A program made the position numbers and the translations under genes. The notes beneath the pieces are model-generated. The model was not told where the DNA came from. It did no database searches and saw nothing but the letters and a program-made list of their open reading frames with translations. From the NCBI GenBank assembly GCA_014338405.1, contig JTDE01002073.1:42164-106163 (forward strand): DNA of 64,000 nt, given 5' to 3'. The stretch comes from Paragonimus skrjabini miyazakii (Eukaryota > Platyhelminthes > Trematoda > Plagiorchiida > Troglotrematidae). Each line of letters starts with the position of its first letter. The first letter of the stretch is position 1. Positions 34,100-44,300 of this stretch are shown piece after piece.

Positions 34100-34740
34100 C
34101 TTTAAGGATGTCGGAGATTTTAGCGTAGTTTGGAAGACCTAATCGCAGGGTTACCCTTTGGAGTTAGCAGATAATAATCGTCTCCTATCCTGTTGATCAG
34201 GTGGTTTGTTCACTACTCACAAGCGAAAGTGGTTTAGCGTTCGATTGGTCGTGTCCATTGTGATGTTGGTGGTGCAGTGGTCAACATGTTTGCCTCATGA
34301 AAGCGTGCGTGTAACTCTAGTTCCTGCCCTGACAACGAGGTTGTAGCATGAAAACAGAAGGACAGACAAAGATTGTATTCGAAGATATAGTACGCAACAC
34401 GTATCGTTACTAGAAGAACCAAAAAGGATTAGGATAAAGGGGTATGATAGAGTTACGTTTAGATATAGTTGTTCTCCTAACTCGTCTGACTATCCGTTGA
34501 CTCAGGGTCTTCGTGCACAACGTAGACGTAACGGTCTGAAAAGTAAATTAAGCAACCGTGTAAGAAACGCCATTGCAAATTCATTCCGTGAGATATTACT
34601 AGTTTCGATCGAGTGTTACAATATGCACTACTGACAAGCTCTAACAAGAATGAAATTTGAGACCAGTGATGCTTTTGATTGGCGCTGGCTAGAAGGCCCT
34701 TCTGAATTCGAAGACCACAATCAAATGTGAATGATGTTCA
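34100..34740 (+). mobile_element. SINE copy split by a ~275-bp insertion
   Basis: The 5' part (34100-34342: GGAGATTTTAGCG head, ACTCACAAGCGAAAGTGG block, A box TGGTGGTGCAGTGG, GAAAGCGTGCG) breaks off after CCTGACAACGAGG. The 3' part resumes at 34621 with TATGCACTACTGAC and runs through a decayed ribozyme (CTGACAA; TGAAAT; GAC in place of GTC) and the tail to GATGTTCATTTTG. Together they form one family unit. Confidence 0.7.
34343..34620 (+). mobile_element. Unknown insertion inside a SINE, with one long open frame
   Basis: The segment is absent from all other copies. Its ends read TTGTAGCA on the left and TGTTACAA on the right; TTGTARCA is therefore an imperfect terminal inverted repeat. No clear target duplication is visible. 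One + frame is open from after a TAG at the left edge through the whole insert into the flanking SINE (about 95 codons, no ATG early), rich in Arg and Lys in its distal half. A GTGAG lies near 34591 that could serve as a splice donor. It could be a small DNA transposon or an exon-like fragment; neither is proven. Confidence 0.45.
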
Positions 34741-37220
34741 TTTTGAAGCTAACGCATTAGTTCATTTTTTCTTGACTGAGTACAGTGAGCAGTAGCTACT
34801 GGCTGTGTTGACAGGTTGCAGGTAGGCCACAGTTTTTCTACTTTTTGATGAGATACACGGTCTAAATATACCTCCATTCTTATCAGACTACATTTCACCT
34901 CAACCGACTGTGTGCCGGAGTATCGATTAGAGTCATTAGACAAACGTATCGCTCTGACTCACTAGGTGCATACCGGACGCACATCCGAAACCTTCACAAT
35001 AAACTGTAAGTTAAGAACAGTGTGTAAGGGGACCGCAACCTTTGTATTGGTCACGTTCCATTACCCTTTCACACGCTTCTTCAGGTTTAGATAACCGGCC
35101 ACAAATGTAAGATAGTGAAGATACGTGAGATGTGATTAACGGAGTGGATCTGATGCTGATAGTTCACGTGTCAAATGACAAAAGTCTGAATTGTACACTT
35201 TGTTGAAGATGCTGGTGACAGTAGGATCATAGGCATGCGGGAAACATAAGTCAACTGATAGGTTCATTATGGGGTCAAATGATCTTTTGGAAAGGAGGAA
35301 TTACAGCCACTATCCTCTGAAAAATCAGCGCAACCAGCCAACAGCGCACGTCCGTTTGACCGACCGTGCCCTTTCACATTTGACACGTGACTCATTGCTC
35401 ATGTTTGACACGCCTTAGGTGTCTTAGACTTTCGAATTAATTCCCAGGGTTCGAAAAACTTTTAAGACCAGAGTGCAATGTCTTTAATAAACCCAGCTGC
35501 CGGCTACTCATAAACTAATTTTAAAGCATAGAGTCTCAGCCGGTTTCAACCACATTCTAAATGGTCTTCTAGATTACTGTCACACTGAGTAATGTTTTAA
35601 CGCTAGAGAATCTGAGTAATCATCCTTCCCATAGTTTTTTAAAGTTACAATTTTTCAGAAGATACCTATGCTGTAACTTCTTTCTGACGGGGCAAAACCA
35701 ACTTTACTTTCACATCTGACCTATGCCGATCAACCAGTTCGAACACCATGGCGCACCGTATTTAGTCTCTCCTATTAAAAACACAAGTTGACACACTTTC
35801 ATTTGGCATAAGTTCACGATCCACACTTCCCCATCTTGGCATAGGCCACCGAAGCAAACGGTGCGCGGACAAGCGAGACAGTACTCTCCATCCTGCACAG
35901 TGATATAGCGGTAGATCCATTGTGCTCTACCAGGTTTACCTGTACACTCCAAGATTACAAAGATGTGCAATTTGGTTAAGATTGCTTAAATCACATAGAT
36001 TGCACCACCTTGGTGTCAATGAAGTCCTGTCAAATGAGTCAAATTTGGTTTGGTCGTGTGCTTGATAAGGCTGATACATGTGAATCATAAGGGTTAGTCT
36101 AATTCTTCAGATGTGCAAAGCTGATGATACTAAGCTGCAATGTGCATTGTAACTTGGACCTGCAAACCTTGACCTTAGTTACATTCCGACAAACTGTTTG
36201 CCAGCCAGGGACTAATAAGTCGTGAAAATATCGGGGAACGAAAGCTACAGTTTGTGACAATTCTGCCTGGGACCGAATGGAGAAAGATGCAGATTAATTG
36301 CGATGACTCATGATTACCTTCTATACTACAATAAGACCAGATGGTTAGAGCGCTCTGTTGTCACTTGCCAGCTTTCAAGACAAGTCACACTACGTTCACA
36401 ACCGTATGGCAGCTAAACAACGGGTCTTGAGGCTGTTATGTGTAGCAAATAGTCGATACGGAGAACACTTATTTGAACAGGCCAGTGTAACAAGCGGGGA
36501 ACGAGCACGAAATATCGTGTACGTGTGCGCATGCTTGTAGCGTCTTCCACCGAAACGTGCATCCGCACTCGATCGATGGAATCAGCTGATCGATAGTGTA
36601 TTCGACGCGTTGAGCTCCTTTGACAAAAATGTCAAATCTAGGTTTCATGGTCCGGTTTAGTTCGTCAATAGAGGACTAGATCACTCGAAACCTGAACGTT
36701 TATTCGTAAATTTACAAGACAGTTTTTTTTTATTAGACTCAACCTACACGATTCACTTGAGTTAAGGACGAGTCTCGTAGGGTGCAATTTTGTTTTAACC
36801 ATTAGAATTTCGAGGAGTGAAGACTACTTTTTGTACGACCGAACTGTCACTTACTGGTCACTTATGCCATTTAACTTATACGAACATACTTTCATATATA
36901 GTGGGGGTTACTTAATAATTTGTAGTATCATTCACTGGCTTCAGGTATTACCACAGAAAAGAAGTGGTTTTGATTCTGTCTCATGAATTTCGTGTGAGCG
37001 ATCAGTGAAAGCGTTCAACAAAACAGCATATACCTTTATCCCCATTTCCAATGCGAACGGTGGTTTATAAAATTCTAATTATGTATTTTTTAACTTTGCG
37101 ATTTCCACCATTAGATAAGACTAGAAAATCTGGACTATAACTTATTAGGCTTACACACTGAAAGATATCACACACAAAAACATCAAGTAACTGTTCAACA
37201 ATAACTTAATGTTCATCGTG
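34741..37220. other. Noncoding stretch, no gene seen
   Basis: No supported gene. The minus-strand frame 35710-35970 (86 codons) is rich in Cys and Trp but matches no family I recognise. Confidence 0.5.
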
Positions 37221-37224
37221 TAAG

Positions 37225-37400
37225 AGCTTGTCACTAGTGCATGGTTAGGAGTTGAATTCCGACTACACTTCCATGATACAACCACATTGAACACTGCACC
37301 ACTGATCTCATATTAGGTACGACCAAATTATCACATATGAATGCTCACCCCCGCAGGCTTGTGAGTAATGCTCAGAGTTGGTTACTACTTACCAGCACTA
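37225..37400 (-). mobile_element. SINE fragment, tRNA-like part and part of 5' module
   Basis: Minus-strand match to the A/B-box region (ACACTGCACCACTGATCTCA on the + strand) and to the ATTATCACATATGAATGCTC and GGCTTGTGAGTAATGCTC blocks. The ribozyme and tail are missing, so the copy is truncated at the B-box side. Confidence 0.6.
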
Positions 37401-37901
37401 TTATTTGTAGCTTATTTTGAAGGGTAATTCAAAGAACCTCCTTCAAAAACATAACAAGTTGTGTCACTGAAGATATCCAACAAAATGTAAAAAGAGGAAA
37501 TCCCTGCCAAGTCGGCTGTCATGTGTACAGCGCCGCATAAGTACGAACAATGAACAATTTTGAATAAATCATTATATAACAGTATTAATTTTTGTACATG
37601 ACTTCGTAATCATCAGATGAAAGTTTTCTTTAATGATAAACAGAAAGCAGGAGAGAAAGAAATCAATTTTCTGAAATCAAAGCCTATTCAGGGCACCGAA
37701 TTACTAGTCCAACCAAGCTTCATGCATCAAAACTGTAAAATGCCTTTCGGAGTTCTATACAACTATCAGAAAAATGATAACGATTAACGCCAAGTTCCCC
37801 CCGATAAGTATGTCACAAATTTTGAGGGAACCCAGATATATCGGTATGCAAAAATCACTGACTACATAAGTGGATAGTCCCAGCCGAAGAACGGCAATGC
37901 A

Positions 37902-38120
37902 TTAGGAAGGAAACATGACTGCATTACACATGGTGATCATGCAGGTGTAACAGACGGAATCCACGCGACAGCCCATAGTATGGAGAGTTGATTGAATGGT
38001 AGCATTATGGGAGTCGGTCCCATACTCACCAATTTCGTCGACATAATCAGACTGGCTTCGGTCGTCATGTCTTATACTAATGCTCAAGACCACCACCCCA
38101 TCATCACGAACCACTACCAC
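37902..38120 (-). pseudogene. R2-like restriction-like endonuclease remnant
   Basis: The frame begins VVVRDDGVVVLSISIRHDDR and continues to EIGEYGTD, matching the C-terminal endonuclease of R2-type proteins, where a PD...(D/E)...K-type site lies within such a segment. The position after VVVL is Ser here and often Asp in relatives, so an active-site residue may be lost. The upstream frame (GYQYHQESRP) reads VTNTIRNLVHQA in the next frame, which shows a recent frameshift near 38125-38160. Confidence 0.7.
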
Positions 38121-38179
38121 GTTGGGCCTGATGGACGAGATTCCTGATGGTATTGGTAACCCCTAAAAGACTGTATAGC

Positions 38180-38449
38180 CGAGAATGTGAAGTCTTCCCG
38201 ACAGGCCTTTGGCAACGTAGTTTTATCAAGCGCAACACACAGCATGTGTGATCCGAAATGACTGAAAAATGAGAGCAAGGTTTTCTTGCTGACCGCAGTC
38301 ACCAAGACACAGAACTGAGTAATCAATTCGGCCGCCTCACGAGTTTCGTACCTTAGTCTGTTAAAGGCTACATCGACGCTGGATGGCTGGATGAGGAAAA
38401 TGTGATCTGGATAAAACAGTGAACAGTTGAGGAGTGAAGAATGGGACAC
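38180..38449 (-). pseudogene. R2-like zinc-knuckle region
   Basis: One minus frame (38114-38449) is open for 111 codons. The diagnostic sequence is in another frame: CGQQENLALIFQSFRITH at about 38236-38297 fits the C-x2-3-C-x7-8-H-x4-C pattern seen before the endonuclease of R2-type proteins, but the His is Leu-Ile and the last Cys is Phe, so metal binding is probably lost. Confidence 0.6.
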
Positions 38450-38454
38450 ATCCT

Positions 38455-38830
38455 AAAGTCCACGACCGTCCAACGTACGAAAAAGCTTGTCTATCCATGC
38501 ACCATCAGCATTTTTCCTGTTGGTCACTACCACCCACTGAAAGCGTACTGGGACGTTAATTTCCCGCGTGAAGGGGCCAAAGAGATCGTCTTTGACTACA
38601 TGCCTTAGAACTGGACATTGACTGGAGAGCGGTATCTACACTCGGAGGTTGAACAAAGTAAAAATGATGGTAAATAAACTTGGAAGACTCAAACCGCCCA
38701 GACTAACTGGAGCGTGAATGTAATTACTTGTCTTGCCTTTTGGTAGTCGGAGTTTTGTACAGTTCATAGCCCTGACTGTATTTCGGTGAACTCGGCTCAG
38801 AACTAGCGAGTGATTTACCTCAGGACCCAC
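38455..38830 (-). pseudogene. R2-like thumb region
   Basis: The frame 38636-38830 contains RLPKGKTSNYIHAPVSLGGL, the widely conserved block of R2-type proteins that reads LP...T...FHAPxxxGGLGIP. It is followed in another frame (38455-38635, about 60 codons without ATG) by a segment ending KLFRTLDGRGL, matching the KLYxTVDGxGL block of the family, then a stop. Confidence 0.78.
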
Positions 38831-38982
38831 CTGCTGTCTCGGTGATTATATGCGCCGATGCGGCTTCAAAGTCGGTTTGTTGGTTTCATCCAGTATAGTG
38901 CAAAGTGCCAGCTAGTGATTAGCAAAGGCTGTATTATTCCAAATGAACGGTATGCCTGGATAAATCACCGAGTCAGAGGTGC

Positions 38983-39475
38983 TCAGTGAGTGGGTAGTGT
39001 CCGGGTGGAACTGAATAGATTTATCGACCATGGCTGTTTTTCGTTCTGATGGTCACCGCAAAAGACCGTGAGTTTGGTCTTTCGAGAGTGGATATTCAGT
39101 CTCGACGGTTTCATAGTACTGGCTGCGGCTGCAAGCTTCTCCAAGAGACGCGTCGGATTCCCCGTCAGACGGTTAACATCATCAGCTTGTGGGAAGCCAA
39201 TAACCACAGTATCGTGGGACTGGCAACCATCTCCGGCAGTAACAAAGCCGACACTTTATCCACTGCAGTGATGAACGGAAGGGGTGATACGAGGTAACCG
39301 TCGTGAACACTGCGCTGGGACCGGAGGACAGAAGCATCCAGCGTGGGGGACACTGCGGTTAGAATCAGCAATGTAGTGTTGGAGGTGGAGAAACATCGAA
39401 AGCCTGGGCCTATCTGATGATCGAGTTCTGTGAAACAGAATTGAACACCTTGGACACGTCAATAAAAGCCGCACA
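38983..39475 (-). pseudogene. R2-like reverse transcriptase palm
   Basis: Three overlapping frames together show the palm: AAFIDVSKVFNSVSQNSI (motif A, about 39430-39472), SPLPFITAVDK (39255-39287, equivalent to the GDPLSPLLF block) and VIGFPQADDV with ADD at 39178-39186 (motif C, normally F/YADD). After it, a KLAAAASTMKPSRLNIHSRK-like stretch fits the helix that follows motif C. The frames are offset from each other, so no intact enzyme is encoded. Confidence 0.78.
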
Positions 39476-39967
39476 AAGATCGGAAGCTATTAAGTATGAG
39501 TTCCAAAGTAATGGAATAAGTAGTGAAGTTGCCTCGAAAAAAATGTGATGGTGTAGAAGTGCAAATTTTAAAAGCGATCAACTGCAAGTGCGTGTTCCAA
39601 CGGCTTGTCATTATCTTATGGAAACAACCTACCGAAGTTGAAGGTACGGCAATGTTCCTCCGATCGATAGGTAACGATGAGTTGTCTACCTCCGAGACAA
39701 GAACGATGCGATAGCAGCAAAGGGGAATTTAACAATCCTCAGTCAGCAGGAAAAGATTGAGATATCCGTTCAAGCACCAGCCTTCAGGCGCTTCAAATAT
39801 TTTGACAACAGCTTATCCATATTTTTTCTATGCACTTCAAGGTACGACATACTTCCTCTCCAGCGATCTGTTTGGTCAGGGACCAGTCCGTAGGCAGATT
39901 CGTGTGAAATGATCACTCATCAGTGTGCAGCTGAACCGATAATGTCTCTTACCAGAACTCGTCGGAG

Positions 39968-40255
39968 TTATTCGAGAGGCCGTAGTTCGTCTCGAACGCA
40001 ACTCCCTAATTTACGGAAAAACCGTAAGAGTTGTTTCTCTCTTCCGCTTTTGGTACAGTATTGGAATGGCTGAATAGTTGGCTTTCTGTATCTGCGTCCT
40101 GGTTGTGTAGGTTCTCGTTGCAACAAGGGCAAGTCGCCAGGTGTACAGGAAGGCTTGAGACGCACGCAGAGATCACGAGTGATTGCTAACAGCTCATCGC
40201 TGAGTATGAAGGCGTCGCTATCAGACAGACTGATGTGCTGTTTGGGACTGGACAA
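39968..40255 (-). pseudogene. R2-like N-terminal linker remnant
   Basis: A 95-codon frame with basic character (KPTIQPFQYCTKSGREKQLL and a following RFFRKLGSCVRDEL). Its position ahead of the reverse transcriptase and the YxxxQxxxxxxRxxCxxxxL-like spacing match the linker of R2-type proteins. The expected N-terminal zinc finger and Myb-like domain were not found up to 40.7 kb. Confidence 0.5.
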
Positions 40256-40989
40256 GCAACATCATGTTTATTTGTGGCACCTTGTTTACTTTGAGAGTTG
40301 AGGTTGAGCTTTTGTGCCAACTGGGCGCGTGTAAATGCGCCTGGATGCTCTCGAACGAACGACCTGGAAAATGTGATAGAAACCGGTGATGGCGTTTATG
40401 TTGATTGGGTCACGGTGGCGTTAGTTCGTCCGCAATTGCGAGGAGAGATGTCGATACCCGCTGAGACCAGTTAGACCTATCGGTTTTCATGCATCTAAGT
40501 TTGTCTCACTCGAATTTGATAGGATGTGCATGCCTTCTGTGTTGGCTGAGATAGGTCTTGGTCGAAAAATGGAGTTCACAGCACATAGTCAAAGAGTGTA
40601 CGATGTTGAGCGCTTACACCATGTTCGAATCCATCTATGCGTCGGCAAATACGAACATGCGCCGACAAACGAGGAGTAGATTCACATCTCTCACCACTAT
40701 TCAGTTAGTCTTTTCTGTATACTCATGGATGCCATCGAAGTGTTGGGGGCGCTGGCGGGATTTTCATTAACGTGGTTGATCGTAACCCCTACATTAAAAT
40801 CAGGTAGAGTGATTCGCCTTACCTGGAGCTGCTGAACGTTTAATCAGTGGAGGTTTGCACCGAGACTACTCAGTTGGCACTACGAAGAGGTTGTTCAGCT
40901 CGTCAGCAATCAAACTATTGTCCAGCAAGTTAATGATTTCTGTTATTTCCGCCTTAAGTAGTCTTGTCGTGCGGTCATCAGTCAGAATA

Positions 40990-41330
40990 AATAGGACATT
41001 TACTGTGTATCCTGTCTATGCGATAGGGCAATGTGAGTATTGTTCACAAGCAAATTTGACTGAGGTTGCATACGTGATATTCCAGTCTTGCCTAATTTGA
41101 GGTCAATGACGTAGTGGCTTACATGGTTGTCACATGAGAACGTGACCGGAGTTCCAATTTGTGACAAGGGTATGTACCATTGACGAGCTCTAACTAGGGT
41201 AAAACTCGAAGATGGTGCTTCTTTTCCTAAAGGGCTGACGAAAAGTATACGGAAATGCGACAACTGCAATAACTAGTAAGCGATGTTCAATTTATATAAA
41301 TCCAAATCCCCTACCACACACCAGTAGAAG
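40990..41330 (+). mobile_element. SINE copy, diverged, ribozyme core dead
   Basis: Contains part of the 5' module (GCGATAGGGCAATG), A-box region GACGTAGTGGCT, a shortened B-box region, ribozyme region (41173-41218) and tail ending CCTACCACACACCAG. The core is inactive: TTGACGA replaces CTGACGA and the GAAA box is altered (GTAAAAC). Stem I nevertheless stays paired through a compensatory change. Confidence 0.68.
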
Positions 41331-41334
41331 TAAA

Positions 41335-44300
41335 ATAAATCAGTAAACTAATTAATAATCCTGGATTTAGTTAAGTTCAACTTGAACGTCAGTACAGTCA
41401 GCGGATTGCGAACATTTTCAACAGCTCAGGGTAGTCAATAACTAAAGGGTACTGATCACCCAAGAAGTTACAGCCGACGATTAACAAACATTTCTCATGA
41501 AAAGAAACACGTAGCAAACAAGATCGTTTTCGGTGTATTCAGTTTCCTCAAACTGTAGCATTTTACTGAGTAGGGACAATAAAAATCGGTTTATACTTAG
41601 TTGTTACCATAGGCAAAAGATAGGCTGTTTGTCAACTTAATGTGGTCAAAACACTTACTTGACACAAAGCAAGTGTCAACTCTTGCATCCAATCCCACAT
41701 AATAAAAACACTTTTGGGTGGGTTTATTGGAATACCATAGATAGTGCCTCAATTAGAGTATAAAACCAAATCTAAATTGTCCCAGAAGTTGCCTAGTGTT
41801 ATCTAAAACAAGTGAAACAGGTTTTGAAAAAAACAGAATTCGTCAATAAAAATGTTCATATAAACAACAGACCGCATTCAGCAAGAAGTAGATTTCTGCT
41901 AGGCAGTCTTCCACCACCTGGCACCTTCACAAGATGTTAGATTTCCGGGGTTCACTGTAGTAATTAGTTACAAAAATTTTGTAAATGACTTAATAACAAC
42001 AGATTTTCATTTTTTTTTTGAAAAACTCACCTTTCATTGTATCATATACATGAACAAGGCCTCTAGTGAACATTGTACGCTGATAGTCCAGTTGGCTTTA
42101 AAGTTGGTTATTTCATTCAAACGTAAATCGTGGACATTAATGTAGTATGTGATTTGCATGCTGTATTTAACGCATGTTATGGTCTGGCAATCACATTCAC
42201 TCTATCCCTGAAATATCTTGAGTCAGAATTTCTGGTAAAGTTGAGTGTGAATTTACTAAAGAGATGAGCATATGCTCAGGATTTCAATAAATTAAAACAT
42301 TCGCCTTGAGCGTACTTGTTTAAAATGAGCCATCTGTTCTAGCGGTCACTTTGTCATGCTGGGGACAATTTTTCCGCTCCAAAACCTTTAACCATTCAAT
42401 AGTCTTCACAAATAGCCACAGACTACTCACATCCATCTGGAACTGATCACGTTAAGACTACGGTCTGTGTGTTGATTTCGGTTAATGCGTTTTGACTTCC
42501 CGGAAGCAATTTTTCTCAAAGAATATTCATCCCAATTCACATGACATTCGATTGTATGATGCGAATAAAAACTGACTCCGAACATTTTCCGAGTTTGGTC
42601 ACCTAGACAGAAACGTTGTGTTTAATTTGGGTGTTTGACAGCATTAACTGCCAATACAGATTGGGTCATTTTAGCCTTGATAGACTAAACCTGATAGACA
42701 ACTAACTTGTCCTCACGAAAAAGAAGACCAGATATTGAACAATACTGGTGTTTACGCCTTTAGATACAGAGGAACACTGAATTCTCTTATGCGATAAGTG
42801 TCACCTGATTTCATCGTCATCTAGTTGGTGGTCTCCAACAATTGATGACGTCCTAAAATAAGCTCATTTCTAAAAACGAGTATCAGCCGGTTGATTTTTA
42901 CGTACAGCACAATCTTATTTGACATGCTGTCATCACGGATGTACAATGGGCTCTATAGGATGTCACGAGACAATGATCATTTAACACTTGTGGGAGTTTG
43001 CGATCACAAAATCAACCTAGTCGAAGGCGTTAATCGTATTGGTCAAAAATCTACAGACGGAGCTGGACGCTAAAACTATCTATTAACTGACAGCGTTAAT
43101 GGAGAAGTCGAATCAAGAGTCAGTGCTCACGGGGAAGAGTTATGTAAGCCAGGGTGGACTTGATCTGCACTGATGTACGCTGACAAGCATGAGTGGCTTA
43201 GAAACGAACCCCTCAGCACTCGAATGTTGGTTGTTCTAAAAACGGCTATCCATTCATTCCTCTTCAGTAGCCTGTAGGCTCAACCTTACGAGTAGTTATC
43301 TCATCTACCCCTCAGGAAGAACGGGTAATCACTTATATTGTGTGATTCTGTGTAATCATTAATCAGTTTGTCGAAATGCTGTCCTACTTCACACACACGT
43401 TATTCGAACTAAGATAGACCTTGAAAAAATGACATGCCGTCTACATCTCCTGTGCTGAAAACTGTACCCAAATGGGTTGGATTACCATAAGTGTAAACAA
43501 ATAAAGGTGTGTGTACAGTTGAAAATAATCGGAGGAAAGTAGATCATACAGTTTGTCAGGTCAAAACGATGGAGCTCTAGTACTACATATCCACGGTCAC
43601 CGTAAGTAGCATGTGGATTAAATTTAAATGTTCATTCGCCAGATGTCTGAGAACAGAAATTTTGATCGATTGAAGGCTAATTTCACAAAGCATACTATCC
43701 AACCAATTGAGAGAATACCTATAAGATTAGTCCCTGAAAATGCTCAGAATATTGTGCTGCGTGCTGTTATATAACTAATTTCACCCAGCGTGATTGTAAA
43801 ATGATTGTCAAATGTTAAGAAGGATAGGTGTTTGTTCGAACGTTTCACAAACTACTTCCGTTGTGAGCTAAGAACGCGGATTGCGCAAGTAAAGCAACAC
43901 ATGGGTTATGCGTTTCAACAAGACAACAAACAAAAACACTCATCTACGTACGGTGCTTTGCCCGGACCGTCACGATTGCCACAGACGTCAGTGCTCAGTT
44001 CCTTTAAGTTCCCTTACATACCAAGGACCATTTCATGCGATGCCGTATTCCGATGTTTCTTCGTGTATTTTTCCTGCGGCTATTTCAATGTTAAAATCTA
44101 TGCCCTTGCCCCCACTACTGAATAGCAGTTGTGTGAGTAGTATCGTATGCTCGCTCCTCCTCATTACACTCTTCCCCCTGCAAAGATTGTTCCAGCTTCA
44201 GCAAAAGTCTTTCAGGTTCTCTTCGTCCTCTCGACGATCTGCGTACCGGCTTCGGGAACGTCGATGTTCCAGGTGTGCATTCTCTTCAACTCGGGGTGTT

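Larger units (their letters stand above)
37902..40255 (-). mobile_element. Decayed R2-like non-LTR retrotransposon
   Basis: On the minus strand the remnants occur in the order expected for R2-type elements: N-terminal linker (39968-40255), reverse transcriptase with motif A (39434-39460), the SPLPFI block (39255-39287) and an ADD box (39178-39186), thumb (38455-38830), CCHC knuckle (38236-38297) and restriction-like endonuclease (37902-38120). Many frameshifts and stops separate them. R2 elements normally sit in 28S rDNA; no rDNA sequence was recognised at either flank, so this is an ectopic dead copy or a relative with different target choice (NeSL/HERO-like clades share this domain plan). 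The 5' end beyond 40255 was not defined. Confidence 0.8.

Noticed and set aside
35710..35970. Cys/Trp-rich minus-strand frame of 86 codons
   Set aside because: No family match recognised, length within chance and no exon borders.
39400..39440. CTGATGA followed by GAAAC within the R2-like region
   Set aside because: No stem I or stem III can be formed, and the sequence is accounted for by the reverse transcriptase remnant on the other strand.
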